DNA of 64,000 nt. It comes from Epiperipatus broadwayi (lineage: Eukaryota; Onychophora; Udeonychophora; Euonychophora; Peripatidae). The position numbers were made by a program, and so were the translations under genes. This document shows, in pieces, positions 23,083-34,205 of this stretch. The DNA lies in contig JAQFVV010006270.1 of assembly GCA_028023455.1 (NCBI GenBank), forward strand, positions 6,059,920-6,123,919. The letters run 5' to 3'. Positions within the stretch are counted from its first letter, which is position 1, and the number at the start of each line of letters is the position of its first letter. The notes under the pieces are model-generated. The model did not search any database, was not told the DNA's origin, and worked only from the letters and a program-made list of their open reading frames with translations.

Positions 23083-23640
23083 ATTTTGACAAATTAACCA
23101 CATAATTTTTGTGATGTTCTGTCTATAGATGAGGTAGCTAGTCATAATAGAGATGCATATCCCTGGAATGGGGAAACAGTTTTTGCTGGTTATTTGAAAA
23201 GATTTGTATGACTACAAAGAATATAGGGTGATCTTTACTATAAAACTTAAAGAGAAGCTCTACTTGATATCCCAAATGAATTGTTAAATCTTGTTTATTT
23301 ATCTAGTCACTTTCATGATTGGATATCTCCAGTTAATGATGTACAAGTTAAAAGTTTTTTACGAATAAGACGCCCTTTTGATGTTTGGAGATAATTGAAG
23401 GTCAAAGTAAATTTAAAGATTTACAGATAATGAATACTGATAGACCTTAATATTGCATAGGTATTTATGAATATCTATGGTATTTGGATAATGGATATTT
23501 CTGAGTTAGTTTTTTTTTTTAATTAGCTTATTAAAAATAAGATTTTAGGTAAGGTTTATTTATTTGATGAAGGTATCGTTAGAAATCATCAATTAATGAA
23601 TATTTTTATCAATGTTATGGGTTTTTTGGAAGCATTAAAG
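23083..23640 (+). other. Degraded coding-like segment of unknown origin
   Basis: The + strand reads short coherent peptides (for example AYPWNGETVFAGYLKRFV near 23157, and NELLNLVYLSSHFHDWISPV near 23278) broken by stops and shifts. The composition looks coding and old. I do not recognise a family; a transposon fragment is the likeliest source. Confidence 0.3.
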
Positions 23641-24116
23641 GTGTTACATATCTGCTTCAAGTTTCATCATATGAGCACCATCGCCTAAAACAGTGATCCG
23701 ATGTGATGCACTATGACTTCTCCTTATATGGAGTCAGGTATCTCTCAGCCACTATGCCCAGAGAAACCTGTTAGCCACTTCACCTTCCCTTTCTATTCCC
23801 ACCTTAAGTTTTCATCATATTCTTCTCTATCCTGCTTCATCCCATTTCCACAATAATCTTTGTCAACTCCATGGCCTTTATATCTTAATCCCATCATCTT
23901 TTCTTAAACACAGCAAAAAAAATTAATAACCCACGTTCTGTATAATCACTTTGTTTATATTTATTCTTCCACAACTTTATTACTTGTACCCTTTCTGCTT
24001 TCAGGAATTTACCAATTAACAGATGCCTAATATTTTCTATGCCTTCCTTACGCAACTTGCAGACTAAATCATCCACATTTTTCAGAGATGTGACGTGCCA
24101 CCTAGTATAAGCCATA
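23640..24116 (-). pseudogene. LINE 3' end fused to a family A repeat
   Basis: The minus strand reads the C-terminal stretch CKLRKEGIENIRHLLIGK (a Cys-His, zinc-knuckle-like end seen in many LINEs), then LKAERVQVIKLWKNKYKQSD, homologous to 34579-34700. A 3' untranslated tail ('ggctaacaggtttctctggg', then 'agaagtcata') follows. It is 5' truncated, and the truncation joint abuts the 3' side of the family A copy at 24117-24345 in the same orientation. Confidence 0.65.
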
Positions 24117-24345
24117 GTAATCAATAAATGCAGGTAGATTTGTGCATAAAATCCCTATCTAGTACCTACTCGTCCAATATCTCCAGATTGATTTGATCTA
24201 AGCACAGTGCTGTCAGATCCAAGGTTCTTCACAAGCTAGAAAGTAACTTGGGGCTATTGGATGAATTGACACTAGATAGGGATTTTATGCACAGATGTTG
24301 CATCCATTGATTACTACGGCTTACACTGGGTGGCACTACTGTATG
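24117..24345. repeat. Family A foldback repeat, decayed
   Basis: Both arms are recognisable ('tgtgcataaaatccctatct' on the left, 'tagggattttatgcacagat' on the right). The CTGATGA core is lost ('gttcttcacaagctagaaag'). The left margin ends at the junction with the LINE tail. Confidence 0.75.
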
Positions 24346-26091
24346 GATTTATTGCTTGGGGGTTTATAAGAAGTTTAATGGCTATAACTGATCCTGAAAC
24401 TTACCAAGCTTTACCAATCGTGCTAAACTGCGCAGGTCTCCAATACTAAAATATTGTTTTACACTTTTGAGACTTTTATTCTCTTCTGTAGCCTCCTTGT
24501 TAATTCATAGTTCCATTTTACAAAAAAAAAAACCCTAAAGATTTTCAATTCTACTTTACGGATCATTTTTATGTATTTTCTTCCTTTTTTTATATATACC
24601 GTCTTGTTTCATTAGAAGATTTTCTTGTACCAGCTATCTTTCTTGCAATTTTTAATAATGTATTGGTTACTTTTGTGTTGGTTTTATTCAAATTTGAATT
24701 GTTGTCAAAATCTGTTGATATTTTAAAACAATTTGCAATTTCTAATTTAAAGGAATGGGAGTATTTTATGAAGGTTAGTGTGTGGAGATTTATATTTAAG
24801 AAATAGCACCTTATCAGAGATTGACTTCCTTTTGAATAATTTTGAAAGTTAGGAATATTAACTGTTGTGGCAAAGAAGAGATTAGAAATTGGAGAAACTC
24901 TATGAAACGTGAGAGAGCTTCATCATGCAGTAGATTGATAATAGATGAAAATGATGATAATTTCAAAATTGGGGAAATATGCAAATGTTCTTTAATCTGC
25001 ATTTGATCAAATCAAATAGCTTCAGTTAAACTAAGTTACGATTTACCGTGGTAACCACATATTGTTTTGTATTTTATGTGAATAGGGCCATTTTTTTAAC
25101 CAGTGCATATATTAACAGTAATCATTCAGTAAAGTTAGACATAGTCTTTAGTTATTGTTTATTAGATTACAAATTATTACATTTTTAAAATCCAGATGTA
25201 GACTTTAAAATTAATTAAAAATCAAATATGTCTATTCATGTTTATGTGTTTGTGTAGAATTTTTTTTTTTTATATAACATTATCTTACTTCGTTCATGCA
25301 TACAATCTTCTATCTCCGGAAATTACTTTTATTGTTAGTTTCGTTTCACTATAAATATTTGGCACATATATATGTATTTGTCTAAATGCATCATAGGAGC
25401 TATTTTCACGCCCCTCCCCATATCTACAACCATATGTTTGAATTAAAATTAGCAGTATTCTCAAGTCATTATATAAAATTAAAGATATAATATGAACATT
25501 TTAAAATTCACATTTAAGATTAAAAGATGTGTAATCATTTCTTACTCAATAAAAAATGATGATCTAAGTTAGTTTGTGTATTTATTGAACGATTGTTGTT
25601 TGAAATAAGTATTTGTCAAAAAATACTTCTAAATTAATTTTGTTTTATTATTATTTTATATATATATTGTGATAGTCAAACTTGATATGAAAACGTGAAT
25701 TGCAAGTATATTTTTATAAAGTAATAATAATAATAAAGAATATTAGTTTTATTTCAATGATAGTAAAGGAAGTTATATGTAAATAAAGAAAAGTAGAATG
25801 TAATTATAAAAATTTTAAAATGGTATTTGTTAATTTATAGTTATTATTATTATTTTTTTTTTTATGTAAGAAAGTCATTCTATTTATTCAAGTAAATTTA
25901 CTGTTAACAATAGTTTTATTTAAGTACAATAATCAAGGAAGAATTATTTATGTAGTAATTATTTAAATAGCATTCCAAAATAATATTTATTAATTAATTT
26001 TGCATTAATTACCATAACCACATATATAATTGTATAATTGAGAAAAGCCAGACAGTTTTATTTAAAAATGATAAACTGTGATAACTCCACC
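24346..26091. other. AT-rich stretch with a LINE scrap
   Basis: About 24855-24950 reads EIRNWRNSMKRERASSCSR on the + strand, similar to the ELESWRNSMESKKSLNICR peptide of the LINE at 34206, so a short LINE fragment is likely. The rest is AT-rich without recognisable features. Confidence 0.4.
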
Positions 26092-26092
26092 G

Positions 26093-26200
26093 AGGCAAAA
26101 CTCTCCATACAGTAGCACCACTCAGTGCAAGCCAGAGTAATCAATGGATGCAGGAAGGTAATCATAAAGAATGGTGATCGTGTGAAATTGTGGAAATTAT
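26093..26200 (+). repeat. Family A left-arm fragment
   Basis: From 'aggcaaaactctccatacag' to 'atcaatggatgcaggaaggt', then jumping to 'aaagaatggtgatcgtgtga', the outer right end. The core is deleted. Confidence 0.75.
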
Positions 26201-26402
26201 TGTTCTTGGCAAATGCAAGATTTTTGGATAATTAGTCAGCTGTTAGAGAGAGAGAGAAGTATAAAACTAAATAGTGTACAGAGAATTCAATGCATTCCAT
26301 TCTATTCATAAGGTATTCATTTCAATTTTCATTCTTTGTTATTATCCAAATTTAGTTTTAAAGAAAAAACTATTCTTCTCAACATGAATCTTACTGAAAT
26401 AA

Positions 26403-26828
26403 AAGAAACTACCAAATATCACTTGATCACCATTTCTTATGCTTACTCATAACTGTTATTAAAACAGGCAAAACTGTCTGTACAGTAGTGCTGCCACTCA
26501 GTGCTAGCCAGAGTAATCAATAGATACCAGAAGGCTTGTGCATAAAATCCTATCTAGTGCCTACTCATCCAATACCACCAGACTAGTTTCTGGCTTGTGG
26601 CCTTCATCAGTGAGAAGCCTTGGATCTGAGAGCACTGCACCTAGATCTTAGGATCTAATGCAACCCTCCAGCAGCCATCTTTCATCTCTACTTAACTACA
26701 AAACTATGAGAATAAAATTGAAAATAAAATAATATTTTCAATGTAAGCTCATTAGCTTATATAGTCATATACGTCTGAACTCAGTTCAGTAGCCACCACT
26801 ACCATTCTAGACAGGATTGGTATTAAAC
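26403..26828 (-). repeat. Family A repeat, reverse orientation, with hammerhead
   Basis: This is the reverse-oriented long form: right arm first, the hammerhead on the minus strand, then the 'gatctaatgcaaccctccag' middle block and the 'tcagttcag' block. It runs directly into another copy at 26823, giving two units back to back. Confidence 0.8.
26567..26625 (-). ncRNA. Type I hammerhead ribozyme, family A
   Basis: On the minus strand the core CTGATGA (26604-26610), stem II GGC/GCC with CACAA loop, GAAA and stem III ACTAGT with GTC are all intact. The outer stem I helix ATCCAA/TTGGAT is kept. The inner stem I helix is weakened by changes (TTCTCA against TGGTGG), so activity may be reduced. Confidence 0.6.
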
Positions 26829-27083
26829 CACCAAACATCACATGATCACCATTTCTTATGCTTGCTCATAACTGTTATTAAAACAGGCAAAACTCTCCAT
26901 ACAGTAATGCCAATCAGTGTAGCCAGAGGCATCAATGGATTCCAGAAGGCCTAAACTAGTCTGGAGATATTGGATGAGTATGAACTAGATAGGGATTTTA
27001 TGCACAAGCCTTCTGGGATCCATTGATTACTCTGGCTTGCACTGAGTGGCACTATTGTATGGAGAGTTTTGCCTGTTTGAATG
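26823..27083 (+). repeat. Family A repeat, + orientation, core deleted
   Basis: The left end 'catcacatgatcaccatttc', arm and right arm ending 'tggcactattgtatggagag' are present. The centre is collapsed ('ccagaaggcctaaactagtc'), removing the CTGATGA core. Confidence 0.75.
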
Positions 27084-28075
27084 AAATTAGAAAACTTAGC
27101 AAGATAATAGTCATTTGTAATTCACTTTTCTCTTGACTTGAGAAAAACTCTGGGGTATCTGCTGAAATCAACCATACTTTTAAAAAAAAAATGCAGATAA
27201 CGAATTTTATTTATATTTTAACAATAGTTATATTTTATCTGCCATAATTGCATTTCCAAACATGGAAAATAATAACCAATAATTTAATTTAGTTTAACTT
27301 CACCACTACGAATCCTCGATTGTGAATGTTTTACAAGTATCTTAATGTATATGAAGTTTAAACAACAATAATTATTTAAATTTAAAACATTTGAAAAAGT
27401 CATAACGTATTTTTCAAACAATTCTACATGTCCATTTTGCATATTCAAGAACTTAATATCTTTCTACATAAATTAGCAATTTATTTGAATTCCTTCTACA
27501 AATTTCTGACTTATCTTTCAAAATATGTAACTGTTTTTAGTATCTTAACAATTCAACACCGCATGATTATTCTACTAGAAACTATTAAATTTAGACAGAA
27601 ATGCCACAAACTTATTTTGAATGACAAAACACATTGCAATGTGTTCTGTTTTCTTCACTGTGTGAAAGGGGAAATGTTTTATAAATAGCAAAGTACACTT
27701 CAAAACATCATTATTTTTAAGATTAATTCTTCATTATTATCTGGAAGCAGATCAAACTTTATACTGAAGGAAGGGTTTTTAAAGAGAATTCACAATCAAC
27801 TTTCATATTTTCTAAAATCTAATCAAACTTTAAAAAGTTTTTTTTTTTAAAGAATACTAGGGAATACATAGAAAACAAAAGAAGCTGATTTATAATAAGC
27901 TAAAATCCTTAATGTTTTAAATAATAAACTTTTACAACTTCATATATATGTATCTGCTAATGCAATTTTGAAATAAGGTCAAAAAATTTACTAATAATAA
28001 TTCATTATTTTTGTTATAAATAAATATAGTCTATAAAAGTAATGCTAATACATTATATTTTAAATGCCATATTCT
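27084..28075. other. AT-rich stretch, no gene seen
   Basis: No exon or recognisable repeat. An open frame of 86 codons at 27428-27688 has low-complexity composition and no family resemblance. Confidence 0.4.
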
Positions 28076-28467
28076 ATATAGTAGTGCCACCAAGTGCAAG
28101 CCTTTGTAAGTAATCAATGGATGCAGGACAGTTTGTGCATAAAATCCCTATTTAATGTCTACTCATCCAATATCCAGATTAGTTTCTAGCCCATGGCTTT
28201 CATCAGTGAAGAGCCTTGGATTTGGGAGCACAGCACTTTATAAGTAAAATCCCTATCTAGTATCTACTCATCCAACATCCCCAGATTAGTTTCTAGCTCG
28301 TGGCTTACATCACAGAGGAGCTTTGGATTTGAGAGCACTGCACTTAGATCCTAGGTGCAGCACTCTCAAATCCAAGATTCCTCTCTGATGAAAGCCACAA
28401 GCTAGAAATTGGGATGTTGGATGGGTAGGCACTGGATAGGGATTTTACGCACAAACTGTCCCACAAT
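28076..28467. repeat. Family A repeat with duplicated left arm
   Basis: The left arm with its inverted hammerhead half occurs twice in succession (near 28140-28235 and 28240-28340), followed by the right half. The minus-strand core near 28200 is intact, but its stem III reads ACTAAT. The + strand core near 28387 is intact, but stem III is broken (GAAATTGGG). Both are probably inactive. Confidence 0.7.
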
Positions 28468-28844
28468 TCAATGTTTAAACTGAAAACTTTATTCACTGTG
28501 ATATTATCTCACTATCATTATTCCTATTAAAGAAATATTATTCTCACATGCAATGATACAATTTTGAAGTAACGTTAAATATCCATAATTAGCAGCTGCG
28601 TTCTGGAAAATTGTTTTAATAAGAGTACAGACCATTATTCTGCCCAACAAAATATAACACTAGTAAGTGAAATACATTTCCAAATAACAGTGAAAAATTT
28701 CCCTATGTTTGTTGCCCAAAAAGTGATTTAGAAAACGCTTGATATCAAAAAAAAAGAATAAAATAAACATATTTGGGTTTAAAATAATTAAGCTTGAATA
28801 TCTTCATTTTGGATAAGGAAAGAAAAAGGAAAATGAATGTAAAT

Positions 28845-29770
28845 AAAAAATAGAGTCATATATCACATGACTCAACTTCTTTTTTAAGCTTGCAGGATAT
28901 GAACAAAGAGCTTTGCTAATTGCTCAATAAGCTTTGAGATAATTGCTTAGCAAGAGAAAGTATTTAAAATATCTATCTGAAAACCATCCCCCATCCCCTG
29001 ACCAATGGTTTCATGCTTTTGCCACTCCTCAGAGAGGTGCTAGGTGGCTTCCGATACAAGATCTAAAAACACCAACCCAAAAACAGCATTTATCTAAGAA
29101 TTGACTATTGAGTAGAAAATCTGAAGTTTTCAGACACCTATATGTCTTCAAACCCAGCTATCTAACTCAAATAGCTATATGGGCTGAGAGATTTTCAGTC
29201 ATATCATATATTAGAAGTCTTAGCAACCTAACATTGCTTAAGACTAAAAGCAAAGACTATAAATAGTCAATAAAAAAATAGTCATATATCACATGACTCC
29301 ACTTCTTTTTTAAGCTTGCTTATCTCAAAGCTTGTTGAGCAATTCGCAAAGCTCTTTGTTTATATCCTGCAAGCTCAATAAAAAAGAAGTGGAGTCATGT
29401 GATATATGACTCTTTTATTGACTATTTATAGTCTTTGCTATTTAGCCTTAAGCAATGTTATATTGCCAAGACTTCTAATATATGGTTTGGCTGAAGATCT
29501 CTCAGCCCCATATAGCCATTTGAATTAGACAGCTGGGTTTGAAGACATATAGGTGTCTGAAAACTTCAGATTTTTTACTCAATAGGTCAACTCTTAGATA
29601 AAGGCTGGCTTTGGGTTGGTGTTTTTAGATCTAGTATCTGAAGCTACCCTAGCACCTCTCTTAGGAGTGCCAAAAACATGAAACCATTGGTCAGGGGATG
29701 GGGGATGGTTTCTCTTGCTAAGCAATTATCTCAAAGCTTGTTGAGCAATTAGTAAAGCTTTGTCTAATGT
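28845..29770. repeat. Foldback family C, 0.9-kb palindrome
   Basis: Two halves of about 430 bp are inverted copies around about 29315: 'agtcatatatcacatgactc' faces 'gagtcatgtgatatatgact', and 'ccatcccctgaccaatggtt' faces 'aaccattggtcaggggatgg'. A single half occurs at 18062. No frame and no ribozyme core are seen; a CTGAAGA near 29490 lacks a GAAA partner. Confidence 0.8.
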
Positions 29771-30224
29771 AAATATTTTAAATAAAAGTAGAGACTTTAA
29801 TACATTACTTTGAGGTCTTTAATATGTTTGAATATGTCACTTCATTTATTGAATTTTGTGAGATATACATAAAATCAAAATTATCCCAAATTCACAAACT
29901 CAACTAGACTAGCCAAGAAAATAAACTCTAAAACACTGCCGATGGCTTCATTGCTACAAGCAGATGATCTCCAAAGTATTTTGTAGTTCTTTACTCTTAA
30001 GAAGTCTGCTTAATGCAGTGAAACTATTGATAATGTTTTAGAGTTTATTTTCTTGCTAGTCTAGTTGTGCTGTGAATATAGGGTTAATTTTGATTATTTA
30101 TTGACTAGATAAGCTCTATACTTTTAATATATATAAATAATTCCAGTGCATAACGCTATACTAAAATCGTTTTGAGCTGGCTATTTTATTTATATATTAG
30201 TTCACAGAGGGCGGTACTGGATTT

Positions 30225-30700
30225 CTTAACCATGTGAGGTGATTTAATGCTTAAAATATATACGGTACAATTAATAGAGGTGGGATTCCATCTCTATTGC
30301 TAAAAGAAGTTTGCATTGGCAGCAGTCTTGATTGTTATCTATATTGGGATTGTCTAAGTGTTGACTGGTTTTTAATGATTACTTATAAACTTATTTAGCC
30401 TTGAGCATTATAACACATTATTTAAATAATACGTTGGGTGCAATTTGAAAATTATAATTGCAATTTGTAATATTACAGTTGACTATTAGTCTGCACATTT
30501 AGACGGTTTATTTAAACTTCTTTCTATCAATAATTTCAATCTCTGTTGTGAGGTAGCAATCTTTAGTGCCCATATAAATATATGGCACCATTAATAGAGT
30601 CGAGATTCCATCTCTATTGCGAAAAAGGGGTTGCCTTGACAACAGTTTGAAATTCTCGATTGTTATCTTTATTGGGATTGTCTAAATGGTTTTCTAATGG
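30225..30700. repeat. Foldback family D copies
   Basis: This contains two 'gattccatctctattgc' blocks (near 30284 and 30605), each followed by 'ttgattgttatct'-like and 'gggattgtctaa' blocks. The middle 'gcaatttgaaaattataatt' block is the complement of 19086-19275. It looks like two partial D units in the same orientation. Confidence 0.6.
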
Positions 30701-31218
30701 TTATATATATATAATATTTTCCTTAGTACATATAAATTTTAATTTGGAAATACATTTTGAAACTTTATTATTGTTCAATATAAGTAAAAATGTATTGGTG
30801 CAGATTTTGTCATTAAAGTTGCAGGTTAAGGAGAATTTATTAATATTAATTTTGAAAACGTTTAAAAAAAAATTATTTGTATCACTATTATTAGTATTTT
30901 AAAACTAATTTGAAGTCACAATATTTTATTGAGTGTGTTTAAAAAGGATTTTAACAATTCAAAGGTTTATATAAACTGACGGCTAATTATTAACAAAAAG
31001 TTATGTTAAGATATTAAAATATTATTCTTAATACTAGATAAAGTATATTATTCAATTATCATTTACACAAACTGTTTTTTTTTTAAAAAAACTTAAAAGT
31101 AATTGGATAAACTTAAATAGAAACCAGAAATATAGATTTTCTGTGTGATGGACAGTATTAATTATTAATCATCAACATTGCTATTATATGCCAGTAAATT
31201 AGTATATCAAATGACTTG

Positions 31219-31388
31219 AATAGTTTGAGTTTTTTTCTTCAAGATTTAATTACTAGAGTTTGAATTTTGTATTGAGGATATCATATAATTTGAATTCTCA
31301 TATAGTTTGAGTTTTTTTCTTCAAGATTTAATTATTAGGGTTTGAATTTTGTATTGAGGATATCATATAATTTGAATTCTCATATGAG
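31219..31388. repeat. Tandem duplication, 82-bp unit
   Basis: Two adjacent near-identical units start with 'tagtttgagtttttttcttc' and end with 'tttgaattctcatat'. They differ at only about two positions, so the duplication is recent compared with the surrounding repeats. Confidence 0.9.
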
Positions 31389-31415
31389 GTAGAGGATTCC
31401 ACTATCATCCTAATT

Positions 31416-31813
31416 CAGGGCTCCCCAACCCTATGCCCACGGGCACCATGGTGCCCGCAGACTATTTTACGTGTGACTGCCGCTATCCGAACACGATAAA
31501 AAATTATTTATCTGATACAAATAAATTTAATTTTTAAAATTTCTTATAAATTATTGTATTATATTGTAATCAAATTGTAGGGCATACTATACTTTTACAG
31601 CGTAAAAATATAAACATTAATTTTGTTAAAATTTTATTTTTGAAATAAATATTTTTTTTGTAGATTATGTGTATTATTAACAATATCCAACTATAAATTT
31701 ACATTGAAAAAATAAATGATGCCTGCCATCTGGTTGAAAAAAATAAATGGTGCCTGCCACCTGGCCGGTATTATAGAATGTGCTCTTAAGTGCAAAAAGT
31801 TTGGGGACCCCTG
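31416..31813. mobile_element. hAT-type MITE with 8-bp target duplication
   Basis: The ends are imperfect inverted repeats (CAGGGCTCCCCAACC at the left; CAGGGGTCCCCAAAC read inwards from the right). Flanking duplications TCCTAATT (31408-31415) and TCCTAATC (31814-31821) differ at one base. At 398 bp it has no transposase frame. It contains repeated 'tgcctgcca' motifs near its right end. Confidence 0.88.
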
Positions 31814-31821
31814 TCCTAATC

Positions 31822-32427
31822 TTATATTTTTAAGGACTATGTCATGATCTTTTTTTGAAGGAAAGTTACCTTGCCCATAGACATTAATCAGAAAAGAAAG
31901 ACTAACATATTACACAATCAATTAGAAAACCGTATATTGTTATGCAAGACAATTCCGATTCATATTGTATCATTATTTTGCCATAACGTACAGATTGGAG
32001 AAAAAAAAAATCAGCATAACTCACTTTTATATTGTGATATTATTGAATATTTCCCCAGGAACATTTTATTAAGTATAGCAAAGTAAAATAATCTTCACAT
32101 TATATATTGAACCAAGTGTTAATTGAAATTTAACTTTCCTCTATTTCAAAATTCAAGTATAATTTTGGTACTGTAATCAAACTACTGTTCAGGTTAAGAA
32201 AGATCAGGGTGTTTAATAGTTAATATTTGTGCCATAATCATTTTTAGAATCTTTTAATATATAAATGCTATCATTTTGGCCAATCGAATATTTTCCAGTC
32301 TATTTTAATATTTCCATATTGTTTTCACAATTGCTTTCTAAATGCAGTTGCTACTATGAATAAGAATGTTACATCCACATCAAGGTCTGTAGTTATTTAA
32401 CACAAGTAGAGTTGAATTCACAGATGC
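31822..32427. other. AT-rich stretch, no gene seen
   Basis: An open frame at 31871-32086 has no recognisable family. Nothing else is supported. Confidence 0.35.
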
Positions 32428-32875
32428 AAAACTCCATACAGTAGCGCCACTCAGTGTAAGCCAGAGTAATCAATGGATGCAGGAAGGTTTGTGCATAAAA
32501 TTTCTATCTAGTGCCTACTCATCCAATATCCCTAGTCTATCTAGCTTGTGACTGTCATCAGTGAGGATAATCATGTGATGATAAAGAATGGTGATCATAT
32601 GATGTTCAATGGTTTATGCATAATCACCCAAAACAGTAGCAAACTTTTCATATAGTAAACGATCTTGGAGGATTATAATAGTTCATAGAACCTAGGTGCA
32701 GTACTCTCAGATCCAAGGCTCCTCACTGATGAAAGCCACAAGCTAGAAACTAGTCTGGAGATATTGGATGAGTAGGCACTAGATAATGATTTTAAGCACA
32801 AACCTTCTTGCATCTATTGATTACTAAAGCTTGCACCAGGTGGTATTACTATATGGAGAGTTTGTTAAAGATAAG
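32428..32875 (+). repeat. Family A repeat with hammerhead, fused to a LINE tail
   Basis: The left arm, a displaced right-end block ('aagaatggtgatcatatgat' near 32585), the hammerhead and the right arm ending 'atatggagagttt' are present. The sequence passes straight into the LINE 3' end at 32876 in the same orientation. Confidence 0.85.
32711..32769 (+). ncRNA. Type I hammerhead ribozyme, family A
   Basis: The core CTGATGA is at 32726-32732, stem II is AGC/GCT with CACAA loop, GAAA is at 32746-32749, and stem III is ACTAGT. The cut is predicted after GTC, between 32755 and 32756. Stem I keeps ATCCAA/TTGGAT; TCCTCA/TGGAGA has one mismatch. All invariant bases are intact. Confidence 0.7.
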
Positions 32876-33290
32876 GGGGATTTAGGCATAAAGGCCATAG
32901 AGTTGACAAAGGTTATGTCGTGGAAATGGAATGGGGCAGAATATGGGAAGACTTAGAGTGGGGAATGGAAAATAAAGTGGCTAACAGGTTTATCCGGGCA
33001 TAGTTGCTGAGATATTCTTGACTTCGTTTAAGGAGAAGCCAAATACATCACATCAATAAAAATGAATAATTCAGTGATTTATTGTTTTGAAATTCATAAA
33101 CTATAAAGTATTAAAAATGACCGTTAGTGATGTGATCTAAAGATCTTGACTCAGAGTCTGCCACTAGAATATGGGAAAATTTAGAGTGGGGAATGGAAAA
33201 TAAAGTGGCTAACAGGTTTATCTGGGCATAATTGCTGAGATATTCTCGACTTCGTTTAAGGAGAAGCTACAATACATCACATCACATCTG
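32876..33290 (+). pseudogene. LINE 3' tail, duplicated
   Basis: The first tail (to about 33060) reads IKAIELTKVMSWKWNGAEYG then 'tggctaacaggtttatccgg', 'ggagaagcc' and a catcaca end. The second (about 33165-33290) repeats 'tggggaatggaaaataaagt' onward. They match the 3' end of the LINE at 34206-34890. These are 5'-truncated insertions with a (catca)-like 3' tail. Confidence 0.7.
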
Positions 33291-33525
33291 GGCTGCTATT
33301 TATAGATCTCAAACTCCAATGTCTGCTACTCTACCACTGCACCAACTCAAGCAAGACAAATTTCCTATTGATTTAACATTCTTCTCATTATTTTCAATAT
33401 CTTTCAACCTTATTCTTCCCATTTCACTACAAACTCTCATTTCTAATATTTTGGTTTTCTTTTTTTTTAATTATCCAAATCTCTATTTTACGCAAAGCAA
33501 AACTTAAGTCCTCTTTCTTATTTTT

Positions 33526-33626
33526 TTAAAGTGTCATAGCATCGGCCGGGACGCGAACCCGCAACCTGGGAAACTGCCTGCAAGTGCAAGGCAGTCGCAC
33601 TGACCTCTCTACCACCAATACAAGAT
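33526..33626 (-). mobile_element. tRNA-derived SINE, 101 bp, with target duplication
   Basis: On the minus strand a tRNA-like body (33539-33621) has a fully paired 7-bp acceptor stem (GTATTGG with CCGATGC), a box-B arm GGGTTCGCGTCCC, and a short tail ending in an A-run. Identical 15-bp duplications CTCTTTCTTATTTTT flank it (33511-33525 and 33627-33641), showing insertion by target-primed reverse transcription. A second copy lies at 40634-40730. The anticodon loop is irregular, so the parent tRNA is not named. Confidence 0.85.
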
Positions 33627-33894
33627 CTCTTTCTTATTTTTAACTTTGAAAGTTCACAGAATAATCTCTTAGCCTTATTAAAAAACTGCTAGATAGTGCA
33701 ATTTGACTTTGATGTTTTATTATCATTTCCAATTCCATTGCACAGCTCACACATATAGCTGTACTTTCAACAAATCTATTTTTTAATGTCATTCGAATAC
33801 ATTCTTATAAACTAAACTTATCTTATTACATAGTATTAAAATCTTTTTATTTGTAATCTATTTTAATCTGTTTTTATTTAAAAATAATATTACT

Positions 33895-34205
33895 TGCTCA
33901 TATGATCACCATTTCCTATGCTTACACAAGATATTGTTTCAAGCTCTCTATGCCGTGGTATCGTCCGATGCAAGCCGTGGGGGTCGGCGACTGCAGGATG
34001 GTTTTTGAATGGAGTCCCTGTTTGGTGTCTGCTCATCCGGTGTCCCCAGATTGGTTTCCAGCTCCTCACTGATGAAAGTCACAAGCTGGAAGCTACTCTG
34101 GGGATGTTGGGTGTGTGGACACTGGATGGGGATTTCGTGCACAAGCCTTCTTGCGTCCATTGATTGCTATGGTTGCACTGGGTAGCACTGCTGTATGGAG
34201 GGTTT
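33895..34205 (+). repeat. Family A repeat with strand-biased A-to-G changes
   Basis: The copy aligns over its whole length with other family A members but is unusually GC-rich. Against the shared sequence I count roughly 30 A-to-G differences and about five T-to-C, in both arms. Examples are CCGGTGTCC for CCAATATCC and CTGGATGGGG for CTAGATAGGG. The hammerhead near 34068 keeps CTGATGA, but GAAA reads GAAG. It is fused to a LINE 3' end at 34206. Confidence 0.8.

Noticed and set aside
29480-29530. Hammerhead in family C (CTGAAGA)
   Set aside because: No GAAA partner in the right place; the sequence forms only a simple GGCTGA/TCAGCC hairpin.
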